Origin: Hyphomicrobiales bacterium
Lineage (GTDB): Bacteria > Pseudomonadota > Alphaproteobacteria > Rhizobiales > Rhizobiaceae
Assembly (NCBI GenBank): GCA_900471815.1
Contig: UICE01000004.1
Location: forward strand, 462,131 to 526,130
Direction of reading: 5' to 3'
Length of the DNA: 64,000 bases
Made by a program: the position numbers and the translations under genes. Under the pieces are notes generated by a model. The model saw only the letters and a list, made by a program, of their open reading frames with translations, searched no databases and had not been told where the DNA came from. Below are positions 1 through 10,130 of the stretch, piece after piece (positions within the stretch are counted from its first letter, which is position 1; every line of letters begins with the position of its first letter).

Positions 1-32
1 GAGCTTGTCGAAGCACGCATCAAATTCATGCA
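1..32. repeat. Partial copy of dispersed intergenic repeat
   Basis: The window opens inside a short sequence (GAGCTTGTCGAA followed by GCACGCAT and TTCATGCAA) that matches the unit at 10287-10339, lacking about 7 bases of the central GGGCGAA. It lies beyond the 3' end of the ABC-2 permease gene. The left part lies outside the window, so its full extent is unknown. Confidence 0.55.
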
Positions 33-57
33 AAATCACTGCGTCTCCTTGGAGCAC

Positions 58-78
58 CGTTTTGATTCAATCAAAACG
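58..78. repeat. Perfect 10-bp palindrome downstream of ABC-2 operon
   Basis: CGTTTTGATT and its exact reverse complement are separated by a single C, giving a 21-base hairpin 15 bases past the stop of the minus-strand permease gene. There is no U-tract, so it is not a classical terminator. It could act as an RNA 3'-end stabiliser or be a dispersed palindromic repeat. Confidence 0.5.
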
Positions 79-93
79 CCAAGCGCTTTAGCC

Positions 94-855
94 TCAGCTC
101 TTCAACCGATATCCTGTCTTGAAAATCCAGCGCAGGATCAGCATGCAGGCCACAAGGAATACGGCAGTCATGGCAAGGCTGGTGCCGATATGCACATCGG
201 ACAGACCATAGAAGCTCCAACGGAAGCCGCTGATCAGATAGACAACCGGGTTGAACAGCGTCACCGTCTGCCAGAATGGCGGTAGCATGTCGATGGAGTA
301 GAAGCTGCCCCCAAGGAAGGTCAGCGGCGTGACAATCATGAGCGGCACGAGTTGCAGCTTTTCAAAGCCATCCGCCCATATGCCGATGATGAAGCCGAAC
401 ATGCTGAAAGTCACCGCCGTCAGGACGAGGAACAGCAGCATGATGAATGGATGCTCGATGCGCAGCGGAACGAACAGCGCTGCTGTGGCGAGAATGATCA
501 AGCCGAGGATAATGGATTTCGTGGCGGCGGCCCCGACATAGGCAATGACAATCTCCACATAGGAGACGGGCGCCGACAAAAGCTCGTAGATCGTGCCGAC
601 AAATTTCGGAAAATAAATGCCGAAGGAAGCATTGGAAATGCTTTGGGTCAGCAGCGACAGCATGATCAGGCCCGGCACGATGAATGCACCATAGCTGACA
701 CCGCTGATCTCGGGAATACGTCCGCCGATCGCGGAACCGAAAACGACGAAGTACAGGCTGGTCGACACAACAGGCGAAATAACGCTCTGCATGATCGTGC
801 GCCATGTACGGTGCATTTCGAACAAATATATTGCTTTGACCGCATAGAGGTTCAT
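94..855 (-). CDS. ABC-2 type transporter permease
   Basis: Membrane subunit (253 aa) of a two-gene ABC exporter. About six hydrophobic segments occupy the protein, and the conserved ABC-2 stretch ([20 protein letters not shown], residues about 172-191) precedes the last two helices. This arrangement is typical of the YadH/NodJ-like ABC-2 family. The gene starts inside the last codons of the upstream ATPase gene (4-base ATGA overlap), so the two are translationally coupled and should form one complex. The transported substrate is not predictable; relatives export polysaccharides, drugs or lipids. Family assignment is firm, substrate unknown. Confidence 0.88.
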   Translation of the reverse strand: MNLYAVKAIYLFEMHRTWRTIMQSVISPVVSTSLYFVVFGSAIGGRIPEISGVSYGAFIVPGLIMLSLLTQSISNASFGIYFPKFVGTIYELLSAPVSYVEIVIAYVGAAATKSIILGLIILATAALFVPLRIEHPFIMLLFLVLTAVTFSMFGFIIGIWADGFEKLQLVPLMIVTPLTFLGGSFYSIDMLPPFWQTVTLFNPVVYLISGFRWSFYGLSDVHIGTSLAMTAVFLVACMLILRWIFKTGYRLKS

Positions 856-1778
856 TTGCGTTCTCTCACCAGGCTCACGAAGATTTCTTCAAGTGAGCTT
901 TCTTTTGTCTGAATGTCATTGAAGCGGACAGATGCCTTGTCGAGGTCCTTGAGCAATGAAGTAATGCCGGTCCTCTCTTTCTGCGTGTCATAGGTATAGA
1001 CCAGTTCGCCGCCATCCTGCGACAGTTCCAGCCCGTATTTTTCCAGCGCTGCCGGAATATCCTGACGCGTTTCGGACAGTTGGAGCCGAAGCTGCTTCTT
1101 GCCCAAAGACCGCATCAGCTCATCCTTTTCCTCGATCAGGATAATCTCGCCGTGATTGATGACGCCGATACGGTCGGCCATCTGCTGGGCTTCTTCGATG
1201 TAATGCGTGGTCAGGATGATGGTGACACCGGACTCCCGCAATGCCCGAACCACATTCCACATATCGCGGCGCAACTCGACATCCACACCGGCAGTCGGTT
1301 CGTCCAGAAACAGGATTTCCGGCTCATGCGACAATGCCTTGGCAATCATGACGCGGCGTTTCATGCCGCCGGAAAGGGTCATGATCTTGGAGTCTTTCTT
1401 CTCCCAGAGAGACAATTCTTTCAGGATCTTTTCGATATGCGCCGGATTGGCAGGCTTGCCGAAAAGACCCCGGCTGAAGCTGACTGTTGCCCAGACTGTT
1501 TCAAAGGAATCAGTCGTCAGCTCCTGCGGCACAAGGCCGATCTTGGTGCGGGAGGCTCTGTATTCCTTGATGATGGCGTGACCATCGGCGAGAATTGTGC
1601 CCGATGTCGGATTGACGATACCGCAGATGATGCTGATCAGCGTCGTCTTGCCCGCGCCATTTGGCCCAAGCAGGGCAAAGATCTCGCCGTGACGGATTTC
1701 AAGATTGATATTTTTCAGCGCCTGAAACCCGGATTCATAGGTCTTGTTGACGCTGGAGACGGAGATTGCTGATGACAT
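852..1778 (-). CDS. ABC transporter ATP-binding protein (ABC-2 exporter)
   Basis: Nucleotide-binding subunit (308 aa) partnering the ABC-2 permease downstream. Walker A is GPNGAGKTT, the signature is [15 protein letters not shown], and Walker B is [14 protein letters not shown]-terminal extension of about 80 residues follows the ATPase core, as in YadG/CcmA-type exporters. A GTG start 45 bases upstream (1823) would add 15 residues with no family resemblance, so the ATG at 1778 is chosen; neither start has a strong Shine-Dalgarno. The 4-base overlap with the permease gene shows coupling. It probably starts its own transcript, because a terminator separates it from the upstream MFS gene. Confidence 0.88.
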   Translation of the reverse strand: MSSAISVSSVNKTYESGFQALKNINLEIRHGEIFALLGPNGAGKTTLISIICGIVNPTSGTILADGHAIIKEYRASRTKIGLVPQELTTDSFETVWATVSFSRGLFGKPANPAHIEKILKELSLWEKKDSKIMTLSGGMKRRVMIAKALSHEPEILFLDEPTAGVDVELRRDMWNVVRALRESGVTIILTTHYIEEAQQMADRIGVINHGEIILIEEKDELMRSLGKKQLRLQLSETRQDIPAALEKYGLELSQDGGELVYTYDTQKERTGITSLLKDLDKASVRFNDIQTKESSLEEIFVSLVRERK

Positions 1779-1933
1779 GATTTGTATCCGGAAGGAAACT
1801 TTATGCGATCTGAACACTGACACATGAATCAGATCGCCTGATGTGAAGCATCTAGGAAATGACGTTCCTTATATGGTGTTGAAAAAGGAATTTCAAACCA
1901 CCCTGCTGACAAATGGCGTCAGTAGCCAAAAAC

Positions 1934-1968
1934 AAAAAGGGGAAGCCACGCAAAGGCTTCCCCTTTTT
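1934..1968 (-). terminator. Rho-independent terminator of the MFS gene
   Basis: A 14-bp perfect stem (AAAAAGGGGAAGCC with GGCTTCCCCTTTTT) surrounds a 7-base loop. On the minus strand it ends in a run of T, and it lies 23 bases beyond the stop codon of the MFS gene. The symmetric A/T flanks would also let it work on the plus strand. Confidence 0.85.
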
Positions 1969-1990
1969 TAAGGATTGTCAGATCCTGATC

Positions 1991-3211
1991 TTAGGCTTTT
2001 GCAATCTCGCCCCGGACTTCTCGCATGCTTGGCAGGAAGATGGTGAGCAATCCAAGGAAGGGCAGATAGGCACAAATCTGATATACAAAATCGATGCCCT
2101 TATTATCGGCGACGAAACCGAGCACAGCCGCCGCAAGCCCGGCCATGCCGAAGGCAAAACCGAAGAAGATGCCGGCTACCATTCCAACCCGTCCGGGCAC
2201 CAGTTCCTGCGCAAACACGACAATTGCAGAAAAGGCGGAGGAAAGAACGAAGCCGATGATGACGGTCAGCACGCCGGTCCAGAACAGGTTTGCATAAGGC
2301 ATCATAAGCGTGAATGGCAGAACACCGAGAATGGAGAACCAGATCACGGCCTTTGTGCCAATCCTGTCGCCGATAGGTCCGCCAAGGATGGTTCCGGCAG
2401 CGGCTGCACCAAGGAACAGGAACAGCATCATCTGAGACTGCTGCACCGTAATCTGGAACTTGTGAATGACGTAGAAAGTGTAATAGCTGGAAATGCTGAC
2501 CATATAAATATTCTTGGTGAAGACCAGCAGGGTCAAGATGAACAGCGACATCATGATCTTGCCGCGCGTGAGGTTCACGATCTTTCTTGGCTGGGTCTTC
2601 TTGGCATTGGCAACACGGTAATCCTGATACCAGCTACCCACACGATAAAGAATGATCATGCCAAGCAGTGCAGCGGCCGAGAACCAGATAATGCTCTTTT
2701 GGCCATAGGGCAAAACGATAAAGCCTGCCAGCAATGGGCCAAGGGCTGTGCCGAAATTTCCACCAACCTGAAAAAGCGACTGGGCAAGCCCGTGCCGGCC
2801 ACCGGAAGCAAGCCGGGCAACGCGCGAGGATTCCGGGTGGAATATGGAAGAGCCTATGCCAATCAAGGCGGCCCCGACAAGCAGCATTGCATAATGGGTG
2901 GCGAACGAAAGTGTGGCGAGACCCGCCAGCGAAAAGGCCATCCCGACCGGCAGTGAATAGGGCATGGGGCGCTTATCCGTATAGGTTCCCACAAGAGGCT
3001 GAAGCAGGGAGGCAGTCCCCTGAAAAATAAGGGTCAGAATGCCGATCTGCTTGAAATTCAGGCCATAATTCTCTTTCAGCATCGGATAGATGGCCGCAAG
3101 TAGCGACTGCATCATATCATTGAGCAGATGACAGAAGCTGACGGCGAATATAATAGCGAAGACGGTTGTTTCGGCAGCGGAACGCTGCGCGGGCATGGCT
3201 GTATCGGTCAT
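1991..3211 (-). CDS. fsr: MFS transporter, fosmidomycin resistance (Fsr) type
   Basis: 406-residue major facilitator protein with 12 predicted membrane helices, the length usual for Fsr. The N-terminal segment with HLLNDMMQSLLAAIYPMLK and the loop LQPLVGTYTDKRP match the Fsr subgroup of drug:proton antiporters, known for fosmidomycin efflux in E. coli. The assignment rests on overall pattern; the natural substrate may differ. The ATG at 3211 has only a weak GGA upstream. The gene is divergent from the BASS-family gene, and the 295-bp shared region holds one copy of a 35-bp repeated element. It ends at a strong terminator (1934-1968). Confidence 0.85.
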   Translation of the reverse strand: MTDTAMPAQRSAAETTVFAIIFAVSFCHLLNDMMQSLLAAIYPMLKENYGLNFKQIGILTLIFQGTASLLQPLVGTYTDKRPMPYSLPVGMAFSLAGLATLSFATHYAMLLVGAALIGIGSSIFHPESSRVARLASGGRHGLAQSLFQVGGNFGTALGPLLAGFIVLPYGQKSIIWFSAAALLGMIILYRVGSWYQDYRVANAKKTQPRKIVNLTRGKIMMSLFILTLLVFTKNIYMVSISSYYTFYVIHKFQITVQQSQMMLFLFLGAAAAGTILGGPIGDRIGTKAVIWFSILGVLPFTLMMPYANLFWTGVLTVIIGFVLSSAFSAIVVFAQELVPGRVGMVAGIFFGFAFGMAGLAAAVLGFVADNKGIDFVYQICAYLPFLGLLTIFLPSMREVRGEIAKA

Positions 3212-3298
3212 TAAACTGGTCCATCAACTATGAGCGGATAAGCGAGGTTGCGACGCTCAGCTCATCCTCATACAGAAATTGCATGGAACCTGCTTTCG

Positions 3299-3333
3299 TG
3301 GTTTGGTCCATTTCTTTCGCAGGTGGGCCAAAT
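3299..3333. promoter_or_regulatory. Candidate operator, copy 1 (upstream of BASS transporter)
   Basis: A 35-base segment, 31/35 identical to one at 4480-4514 just before the AraC regulator gene. It contains an interrupted palindrome, TTTGGTCC and GGGCCAAA separated by 16 bases. It sits between the divergent fsr and BASS genes, 173 bp before the BASS start. Occurrence before both a regulator and a transporter suggests binding by the local AraC protein (inference). Confidence 0.6.
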
Positions 3334-3506
3334 GTGCACGGTCGTGCGATATTTCGACTGGATACAGCCTATGTACGACCACTGGACTTTAGTCTCATTG
3401 AAATCGAAATAAATATAACGTTGAGTGGGGGCCGTTCATTGGGGAGTGATGAACGTTCTTTCCTGAAGCATATCAGGTGCTCGGGAAACATATGTGAGGG
3501 GGAACT

Positions 3507-4403
3507 ATGGAAAATAGTCTTGCGCTGACAATATTCCTGCCTGTGTCGCTGGGCATTATCATGCTTGGTCTTGGGCTGGCCTTGACCTTGAAAGATTTTC
3601 AAAAGGTGCTCAAGGCACCCAAAGCGGTTCTGGTAGCACTTGTCTGCCAGACATTCATTCTGCCTTTGGCCTGTGTTGCGATTATTTATCTATTCAATCT
3701 TGAACCGGCGCTTGCCGTCGGAATGATGCTTCTGGCAGCCAGCCCCGGTGGCACGTCCGCCAATCTCTATAGCCATCTTGCTGACGGGGACGTTGCGCTG
3801 AATATCTCTCTTACTGCAATCAATTCCGCACTTTCGATCATAACTCTGCCGCTGATCGTAAATTGGTCGCTGGCGCATTTTTTCTCAGAAGGGCAAGCGA
3901 TCCCGCTGCAGTTTGCCAAAGTGATGCAAGTATTCATCATTGTGCTCGGGCCGGTGATCATTGGTATGTGGATACGCCACCGCTTTCCTGCTTTTGCCGA
4001 CAATATGGCACGGCCCGTCAAGATATTGTCTCTGGTATTTCTGATGATGGTCGTGTTGGTCGCGCTTGTGCAGGAGTGGGAAACACTCCAAATTTGGGCG
4101 CCGATAGTCGGACTCGCGACTTTGACATTCAATCTGGTCAGTCTCGCTATTGGTTATTTCGTGCCAAGGGCAGTTGGTATCGATAACCGCCAGTCGACCG
4201 CAATCGGCATGGAGATCGGTATTCACAACGGCACGCTTGCCATCGCCATAGCGCTCAGCCCGTTTCTCCTCAACAATCCTACAATGGCTGTCCCCGCAGC
4301 AATTTATGGGTTGATCGCCTTTGTCACGGCCGCTCTCTTTGGCTACTGGCTGAAGACGCGGCAAAAAGCTGCTGGAAAAGTGACTTTTGTCGATCCTATG
4401 TGA
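3507..4403 (+). CDS. Bile acid:sodium symporter (BASS) family transporter
   Basis: 298-residue integral membrane protein with about nine to ten hydrophobic segments. The family hallmarks ASPGGTSANLYSHLADGD (about residues 76-93) and GMEIGIHNGTLAIAIA (about 235-250) correspond to the two sodium-site helices with discontinuous structure. BASS proteins take up organic anions such as bile acids, 2-keto acids or pantoate with sodium; the substrate here is unknown. A strong ribosome site (GAGGGGG) lies 6 bases before the ATG. An AraC regulator follows 113 bp downstream on the same strand, and both genes have the same 35-bp element upstream, suggesting that the regulator controls this transporter. 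Confidence 0.87.
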   Translation: MENSLALTIFLPVSLGIIMLGLGLALTLKDFQKVLKAPKAVLVALVCQTFILPLACVAIIYLFNLEPALAVGMMLLAASPGGTSANLYSHLADGDVALNISLTAINSALSIITLPLIVNWSLAHFFSEGQAIPLQFAKVMQVFIIVLGPVIIGMWIRHRFPAFADNMARPVKILSLVFLMMVVLVALVQEWETLQIWAPIVGLATLTFNLVSLAIGYFVPRAVGIDNRQSTAIGMEIGIHNGTLAIAIALSPFLLNNPTMAVPAAIYGLIAFVTAALFGYWLKTRQKAAGKVTFVDPM

Positions 4404-4479
4404 AACAGGCGGCTCATGGGTTCGACAAGCATGCTCCAGGATCGGCAAGCCTTTAGCAGTTGAGCCAGCCTCGTTTTCA

Positions 4480-4514
4480 TGGTTTGGTCTACTTCTTTCG
4501 TAAGTGGGCCAAAT
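4480..4514. promoter_or_regulatory. Candidate operator, copy 2 (immediately before AraC gene)
   Basis: Near-duplicate (31 of 35 bases) of the element at 3299-3333, again with TTTGGTC and GGGCCAAA half sites. It ends two bases before the chosen ATG of the AraC gene, consistent with autoregulation and with that start codon, because the longer reading would translate the element. Confidence 0.6.
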
Positions 4515-4516
4515 CC

Positions 4517-5344
4517 ATGCGTTACAAAACCTTCCCGGGTACGAACTCTGCCGGAATGGAGCTGGAAAACCTGCACCAGCTCCGGTTGACGTGGCTGGAT
4601 CAGGCGGAAGGCGATGTTCTTGCACTTGCAACAGCCTATCCGGCGGGACATCATATCGCGCGTCATTATCACAACCAGTCGCAATTGTTGCACGCGATAG
4701 CTGGCGTGGCGATGGTCACAACCAAGTTCGGGCGGTGGATGGTTCCTCCACATCATGCCTTGTGGTTGCCTGCAGGGATTGAACATGCTGTCGACATGTT
4801 TGGTGACGTTTCTATGCAGTCGATCTATGTGCGGCCAGAGGCTGTGGATGGATTGAAAGGGCACCTCCATGTGGTGGGGCTGACGCCGCTGATGGACAGC
4901 TTGATCCGGGAGGCCGTTAACCTGCCAGCGGATGCCACTGCCAATACGCGGGCAGCCTTTGTCATGGGCTTGCTATTGCACGAGATACCAAATCTACCCG
5001 AACGGCCTCTGGGTCTCCCCTTTCCAGATGATCGCCGCTTGGCAGCGCTTTGTCATGATTTTCTCAAAAGCCCATCGCCGCATACGAATATTGATCATTG
5101 GGCCGATGAGCTTGGCATGAGCAGGCGCACATTTACCCGCATATTCAAGCGGGAAACGGGTTTGAGTCTTTCCACCTGGCGTCAGCAGGCATGTCTGCTC
5201 GCCGCCTTGCCACGACTGACAGCGGGTGAACCGGTGACAAGTGTTGCGCTTGATCTCGGCTATGACAGCGTCCCGGCATTCACAACGATGTTCAAGCGGA
5301 TGCTTGGAACGCCGCCCCGCGCCTATCTTCATCAAAGACTTTAG
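4517..5344 (+). CDS. AraC-family transcriptional regulator with cupin domain
   Basis: 275-residue regulator. Residues about 30-110 form a cupin sensor (HYHNQSQLLHAIAGVAMV, then the WMVPPHHALWLPAGIEHAV strand). The last 100 residues carry two helix-turn-helix units (WADELGMSRRTFTRIFKRETG and VALDLGYDSVPAFTTMFKR) of the AraC/XylS type. An upstream start at 4460 would add 19 residues by translating the repeated operator, so the ATG at 4517 is preferred, though no clear Shine-Dalgarno precedes it. It probably regulates itself and the upstream BASS transporter through the shared 35-bp element. It ends 3 bp from the convergent oxidoreductase gene. Confidence 0.85.
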   Translation: MRYKTFPGTNSAGMELENLHQLRLTWLDQAEGDVLALATAYPAGHHIARHYHNQSQLLHAIAGVAMVTTKFGRWMVPPHHALWLPAGIEHAVDMFGDVSMQSIYVRPEAVDGLKGHLHVVGLTPLMDSLIREAVNLPADATANTRAAFVMGLLLHEIPNLPERPLGLPFPDDRRLAALCHDFLKSPSPHTNIDHWADELGMSRRTFTRIFKRETGLSLSTWRQQACLLAALPRLTAGEPVTSVALDLGYDSVPAFTTMFKRMLGTPPRAYLHQRL

Positions 5345-5347
5345 ACG

Positions 5348-6295
5348 TCAATCGAACTTGATAAGCGTTTTACCGGCAGAGCGGCCCGCGCGGCTCTGTT
5401 CGATATTTTCCGGTACTTCGTCCAGTGAAATGATCTGATCAACCGGCACGACCACGCGGCCTGCAACCACATGATCGACAAGACGCTCTAGAAGAGCTTG
5501 ATCGGCGGCGAGTTCAAAATTGCCGCCCTTGAGTGAGCGCTTTTGCAACTCTTCATCATCGGCCACAAAGGCTGTTGTATAGGCGGTTCCGCCCTGTTTG
5601 ACCTGTGCTGAAAGCGCGGAAAACTCCGCAGCATTGCTCATCAGGTCGATCAAGCCGTCAATGCCGCCTGGATAGAGCTTATGCAGCTGTTCGCTAGCAG
5701 GCGAAGCAGTGTGGTCAATCGTGGCAATGGCACCGAGCTTAATCGTCGCGGCGGCTTTTGCAGGGCGGGCGGTTGCAATGACTTTCAGGCCGCGAGCCAC
5801 CGCCAATTGCACGGCAAATGATCCGACGCCGCCTGTAGCGCCGACAATGAGAATGGTTGCGCCCTTTGGCAGATCAAGATTTTCGACCATTTGGAGCGCC
5901 GTCATTCCGGCAGTGGGAAGGGCGGCCGCCTGAAAGACAGTGAGGGCTTCTGGCAATTTTATCAAAAGGTTCGATGCGGGCACGCGCGCGTATTCCGCAT
6001 AAGGGCCCTCGCCGAGCGGCATATGCAGAAACTGGCCGAATATTCTATCGCCCGCGGCAAAACCAGTAACGTCCTCACCGCAGGATTCGACCACACCCGC
6101 TGCGTCATTACCCAAGATCAAGGGAAAAACATGCGGCGCCTTGCCTTTGAGAATGCCGTTTGCCACTTTCCAGTCGAATGGATTGATTGCGGCGGCAGAT
6201 ATTTTGACCAGGAGTTGATCTTTACCGGGCTGCGGCGTTGGAACGTCAATCAGTTCCACCTTTGCGCCAAATGACTGCACTGCTGCTGCCCGCAT
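5348..6295 (-). CDS. NADP-dependent zinc-free alcohol dehydrogenase / quinone oxidoreductase
   Basis: 315-residue medium-chain dehydrogenase/reductase. An N-terminal GroES-like domain carries the GNDAAGVVESCG segment; the Rossmann motif is VGATGGVGSFAVQLA (about residues 150-165). No structural zinc cysteine cluster is visible, which places it in the quinone-oxidoreductase branch using NAD(P)H. Start: the ATG at 6295 has GGAG six bases upstream; a TTG 12 bases earlier is less likely. It begins 13 bp after the metH stop on the same strand, so the two are probably cotranscribed, although no biochemical link to methionine synthesis is known. The physiological substrate is unknown. Confidence 0.87.
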   Translation of the reverse strand: MRAAAVQSFGAKVELIDVPTPQPGKDQLLVKISAAAINPFDWKVANGILKGKAPHVFPLILGNDAAGVVESCGEDVTGFAAGDRIFGQFLHMPLGEGPYAEYARVPASNLLIKLPEALTVFQAAALPTAGMTALQMVENLDLPKGATILIVGATGGVGSFAVQLAVARGLKVIATARPAKAAATIKLGAIATIDHTASPASEQLHKLYPGGIDGLIDLMSNAAEFSALSAQVKQGGTAYTTAFVADDEELQKRSLKGGNFELAADQALLERLVDHVVAGRVVVPVDQIISLDEVPENIEQSRAGRSAGKTLIKFD

Positions 6296-6308
6296 GATGA
6301 TCTCCAAG

Positions 6309-9300
6309 CTATTCCGCCGCTAAAATGCGGGGCTGAGGAACATAGTTGAGGATTGGCCCAAGCCAACGCTCGACCTCTTCAATCGGCATGGATTTGCGCT
6401 GCGAATAATCCTCGACCTGATCACGCTCCACCTTGGCGACACCGAAATAATAGGATTCGGGATGCGCAAGGTAAATTCCGGAAACGGAAGAACCCGGCCA
6501 CATGGCATAGCTCTCGGTGAGCCGGACATTGATCTTTGCTTCCGCATCAAGAATGCGGAACAGCGTTTCCTTTTCCGTGTGATCCGGCTGCGCCGGATAA
6601 CCGGGTGCTGGACGGATGCCGCGATAGGGCTCGCCGATCAGCTCATCGGGCGCAAGTGCCTCATCCGGGGCATAGCCCCAATAGTCCTTGCGCACATTCT
6701 CATGCATCAACTCGGCAAAAGCTTCGGCAAAACGGTCGGCCAAGGCTTTGACCAGAATGGACGAATAATCATCATTGGCGCGCTCAAAGCGTTCGGCAAT
6801 GGCGATTTCCTCAATACCTGCGGTGACGACAAAGGCACCGATATAATCCTGTTTGCCGCTATCGAGAGGGGCGACGAAATCGCTTAAAGCAACGTTTGGA
6901 CGGCCATCGCGCTTGGATAGCTGCTGGCGCAGCGTATAGAAGGTTGCCAGATCTTCATTGCGGTTTTCATCGGTAAAGACGCGAATATCATCACCGACTG
7001 CATCGGCTGGCCAAAGACCGATGACGGCCTTGGGGTTGAACCATTTTTCAGCAATGATTTTCTTGAGCATTGCCTGCGCATCATCGAATAATTGACGGGC
7101 GGCGGCGCCCTGTTTTTCATCGTCCAGAATTGCCGGATAACGACCCTTCAACTCCCATGTCTGGAAGAAGGGTGTCCAATCAATATAACGGGCAATTTCG
7201 GCCAGATCATAATTCTCGAATATGCGGGTGCCAATGAAAGCCGGTTTTGGCGGTGTGTAAGCTGACCAATCAACCTTGTGGGCATTGGCACGGGCTTTCG
7301 CCAGAGGCAGGCGCTGCTTGTCGGCCTCATTGCGCGCATGGGCATCGGCAACCTTGGCATATTCGGCGCGAATGGTTTCAATATAGCCCGGCTTGATATC
7401 TGCGGACAGAAGGTTCGAAACAACGCCGACCGCGCGGCTCGCATCGGTGACATAGATCGTCTGCCCCTGATGATAGCGGGGATTGATCTTGACAGCCGTA
7501 TGTACGCGACTGGTGGTTGCGCCGCCAATAAGCAATGGAATGTCAAAGCCTTCGCGCTCCATTTCGGCGGCGACATGCACCATCTCATCCAGCGATGGCG
7601 TGATCAGACCGGACAGGCCGATAATATCAACATTCTGCTCGCGCGCGGTCTGAAGGATTTTCGTGGCCGGGACCATGACGCCCAGATCAATGATCTCGTA
7701 ATTATTGCAGGCAAGCACGACGCCGACAATATTCTTGCCGATATCATGGACATCGCCCTTCACCGTCGCCATCAGCACTTTACCGGCGCTTTCGCGCTCG
7801 CCCGTGCCGCCATTGGCAAGCTTTTCCGCCTCCATATAGGGCAGGAGCAAGGCAACGGCCTGTTTCATCACACGGGCGGATTTCACCACCTGCGGCAGGA
7901 ACATTTTGCCCGCGCCGAAAAGATCGCCGACAACATTCATTCCGGCCATTAACGGCCCTTCGATGACATGCAGCGGGCGTTCTGCTTCAAGACGGGCTTC
8001 CTCTGTGTCCGCGTCGATGAACTCGGTAATGCCGTTGACAAGCGCGTGTTCAATACGTTTGTCGACAGTCCACTCGCGCCATGCAAGATCGCGCTCGCGC
8101 GCCTCCTTGCCAGCCGCGCCCTTATAGCGTTCTGCCAGATCGAGCAGGCGTTCCGTTGCATCATCGCGCCGGTTGAGCACCACGTCTTCGCAGGCCTCAC
8201 GCAGTTCCGGATCAATGGATTCGTAAACCGCGAGCTGACCCGCATTGACGATGCCCATATCCATGCCGACCTGAATGGCGTGATAGAGGAACACCGCATG
8301 CATGGCCTCGCGCACCGGCTCATTGCCGCGGAACGAGAAGGACAGATTGGAAATGCCGCCGGAAATATGCACATGCGGCAAGGTTTCGGTGATCTGTTTG
8401 GTCGCCTCGATAAAGGCAACGCCATAGCCATTATGTTCTTCGATGCCCGTTGCGACAGCAAAGACATTGGGATCAAACACAATATCTTCCGGCGGGAAGC
8501 CAGCCTCTTTGGTCAAAAGCTCATAGGCGCGGGTACAGATCTCGACCTTGCGCTCCAGCGTATCGGCCTGCCCCTCGGTATCGAAGGCCATGACCACAAC
8601 CGCAGCGCCATAGGCACGAACCTTTTTGGCATAGGCGATGAAGGCCTCCTCGCCTTCCTTCATGGAAATGGAGTTGACCAGAGGCTTGCCCTGCACGCAT
8701 TTCAGACCAGCCTCGATAACATCCCATTTGGACGAATCGATCATCACCGGAACACGGGCAATGTCCGGTTCAGCGGCAATCAGATTAAGGAACTCGATCA
8801 TCGCCTTTTCGCTGTCGATCAGGCCCTCATCCATATTGATGTCGATGATCTGAGCGCCATTTGCCACCTGATCGCGCGCCACATCCAAGGCTGTTGCATA
8901 GTCGCCAGCAGTGATGAGCTTGCGGAACTTCGCCGAGCCGGTGATATTGGTGCGTTCGCCCACATTGACGAAAGGTATCTCCTTGGTCAGCGTGAAGGGT
9001 TCAAGACCCGACAGGCGCATATGGGTTTCAATTTCAGGTATTTTGCGCGGCGGATATTTGCTTACTGCCTCGGCAATGGCCCTGATATGCTCCGGTGTCG
9101 AGCCGCAGCAGCCGCCAACAATATTCAGCAAGCCCTCGCTGGCGAAGCCTTCAAGCTGCGCCGCCATGGCTTCGGGGCTTTCATCATATTGACCGAACTC
9201 ATTGGGAAGACCGGCATTGGGATAAGCGCACACGAATGTGTCGGCTACGTTTGAAATTTCCGCCAGATGTGCGCGCATGGCATTGGCGCCCAAAGCACAA

Positions 9301-10085
9301 TTGAGGCCGATGGTGAATGGCTGCGCATGGCGCACTGAATTCCAGAAGGCGGTGGGGGTCTGGCCCGAAAGCGTGCGTCCCGACAAATCCGTGATCGTGC
9401 CGGAAATCATCACCGGCAGGGTGATACCTTTTTCTTCGAACACCTCATTGGTGGCAAAAATTGCCGCCTTGGCATTGAGCGTATCGAAAATGGTCTCGAT
9501 CAGGATGATGTCTGCACCGCCATCGATCAGACCGCGAACCTGTTCGGCGTAGGCAGTGCGCAGATCGTCGAAGGTGACAGCGCGATAGCCGGGATTGTTC
9601 ACGTCGGGAGACATGGAGGCGGTGCGGTTTGTCGGGCCGAGGGCACCGGCCACAAAACGCCTGCGTCCATCCTTCTGCTCGGCCTTGATCGCAGCGCGGC
9701 GCGCAAGCCTCGCCCCGTCGCGGTTCAGCTCATAGACGACCTCTTCCATACTGTAGTCAGCCTGGGCAATGGTGGTCGACGAAAAAGTATTGGTTTCCAG
9801 AATATCGGCACCGGCCATCGCATAGGCATAGTGGATATCTTCAATCGCCTGTGGCTGGGTGAGAATCAGAAGGTCATTATTGCCCTGTAGATGACAGGAG
9901 CAATCGCCAAACCGGTCGCCGCGAAAATCATCCTCATTGAGGCTGAGACTTTGAATCTGCGTGCCCATGGCGCCGTCGAGAATCAATATGCGTTCTTTGG
10001 CAGCCTTTGTCAGCGCTGCAAAAACTTCCCTGCCGTCCCGTGGTGCGCCCATGGGACCGAAGAGATTATCAACCGCATTATTCAT
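6309..10085 (-). CDS. metH: Cobalamin-dependent methionine synthase
   Basis: Transfers the methyl group of 5-methyltetrahydrofolate to homocysteine through methylcobalamin, the last step of methionine synthesis. At 1258 residues it is full length with all four modules. The homocysteine domain (about 25-350) has zinc ligands C263, C326 and C327. The pterin-binding domain (about 365-640) follows. The B12-binding domain carries the [11 protein letters not shown] motif with the cobalt-ligating His at about residue 775. The C-terminal AdoMet reactivation domain (about 930-1258) has [16 protein letters not shown] precedes the ATG. An inverted repeat overlapping a TTGACA box lies 46 bp upstream and probably regulates it. 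It is followed 13 bp later by an oxidoreductase gene. Confidence 0.98.
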   Translation of the reverse strand: MNNAVDNLFGPMGAPRDGREVFAALTKAAKERILILDGAMGTQIQSLSLNEDDFRGDRFGDCSCHLQGNNDLLILTQPQAIEDIHYAYAMAGADILETNTFSSTTIAQADYSMEEVVYELNRDGARLARRAAIKAEQKDGRRRFVAGALGPTNRTASMSPDVNNPGYRAVTFDDLRTAYAEQVRGLIDGGADIILIETIFDTLNAKAAIFATNEVFEEKGITLPVMISGTITDLSGRTLSGQTPTAFWNSVRHAQPFTIGLNCALGANAMRAHLAEISNVADTFVCAYPNAGLPNEFGQYDESPEAMAAQLEGFASEGLLNIVGGCCGSTPEHIRAIAEAVSKYPPRKIPEIETHMRLSGLEPFTLTKEIPFVNVGERTNITGSAKFRKLITAGDYATALDVARDQVANGAQIIDINMDEGLIDSEKAMIEFLNLIAAEPDIARVPVMIDSSKWDVIEAGLKCVQGKPLVNSISMKEGEEAFIAYAKKVRAYGAAVVVMAFDTEGQADTLERKVEICTRAYELLTKEAGFPPEDIVFDPNVFAVATGIEEHNGYGVAFIEATKQITETLPHVHISGGISNLSFSFRGNEPVREAMHAVFLYHAIQVGMDMGIVNAGQLAVYESIDPELREACEDVVLNRRDDATERLLDLAERYKGAAGKEARERDLAWREWTVDKRIEHALVNGITEFIDADTEEARLEAERPLHVIEGPLMAGMNVVGDLFGAGKMFLPQVVKSARVMKQAVALLLPYMEAEKLANGGTGERESAGKVLMATVKGDVHDIGKNIVGVVLACNNYEIIDLGVMVPATKILQTAREQNVDIIGLSGLITPSLDEMVHVAAEMEREGFDIPLLIGGATTSRVHTAVKINPRYHQGQTIYVTDASRAVGVVSNLLSADIKPGYIETIRAEYAKVADAHARNEADKQRLPLAKARANAHKVDWSAYTPPKPAFIGTRIFENYDLAEIARYIDWTPFFQTWELKGRYPAILDDEKQGAAARQLFDDAQAMLKKIIAEKWFNPKAVIGLWPADAVGDDIRVFTDENRNEDLATFYTLRQQLSKRDGRPNVALSDFVAPLDSGKQDYIGAFVVTAGIEEIAIAERFERANDDYSSILVKALADRFAEAFAELMHENVRKDYWGYAPDEALAPDELIGEPYRGIRPAPGYPAQPDHTEKETLFRILDAEAKINVRLTESYAMWPGSSVSGIYLAHPESYYFGVAKVERDQVEDYSQRKSMPIEEVERWLGPILNYVPQPRILAAE

Positions 10086-10130
10086 AACTCGAACGCCTCA
10101 AAACCAACATTGGGATGAGGTTTAAGGTTC

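Noticed and set aside
1913-2956. 347-codon plus-strand frame opposite the MFS gene
   Set aside because: Low-complexity His/Gln/Glu-rich text produced by antisense reading of membrane helices; no ribosome site.
7968-9254. 428-codon plus-strand frame opposite metH
   Set aside because: It runs antisense inside the metH coding region, has no family resemblance and mirrors the codon bias of metH.
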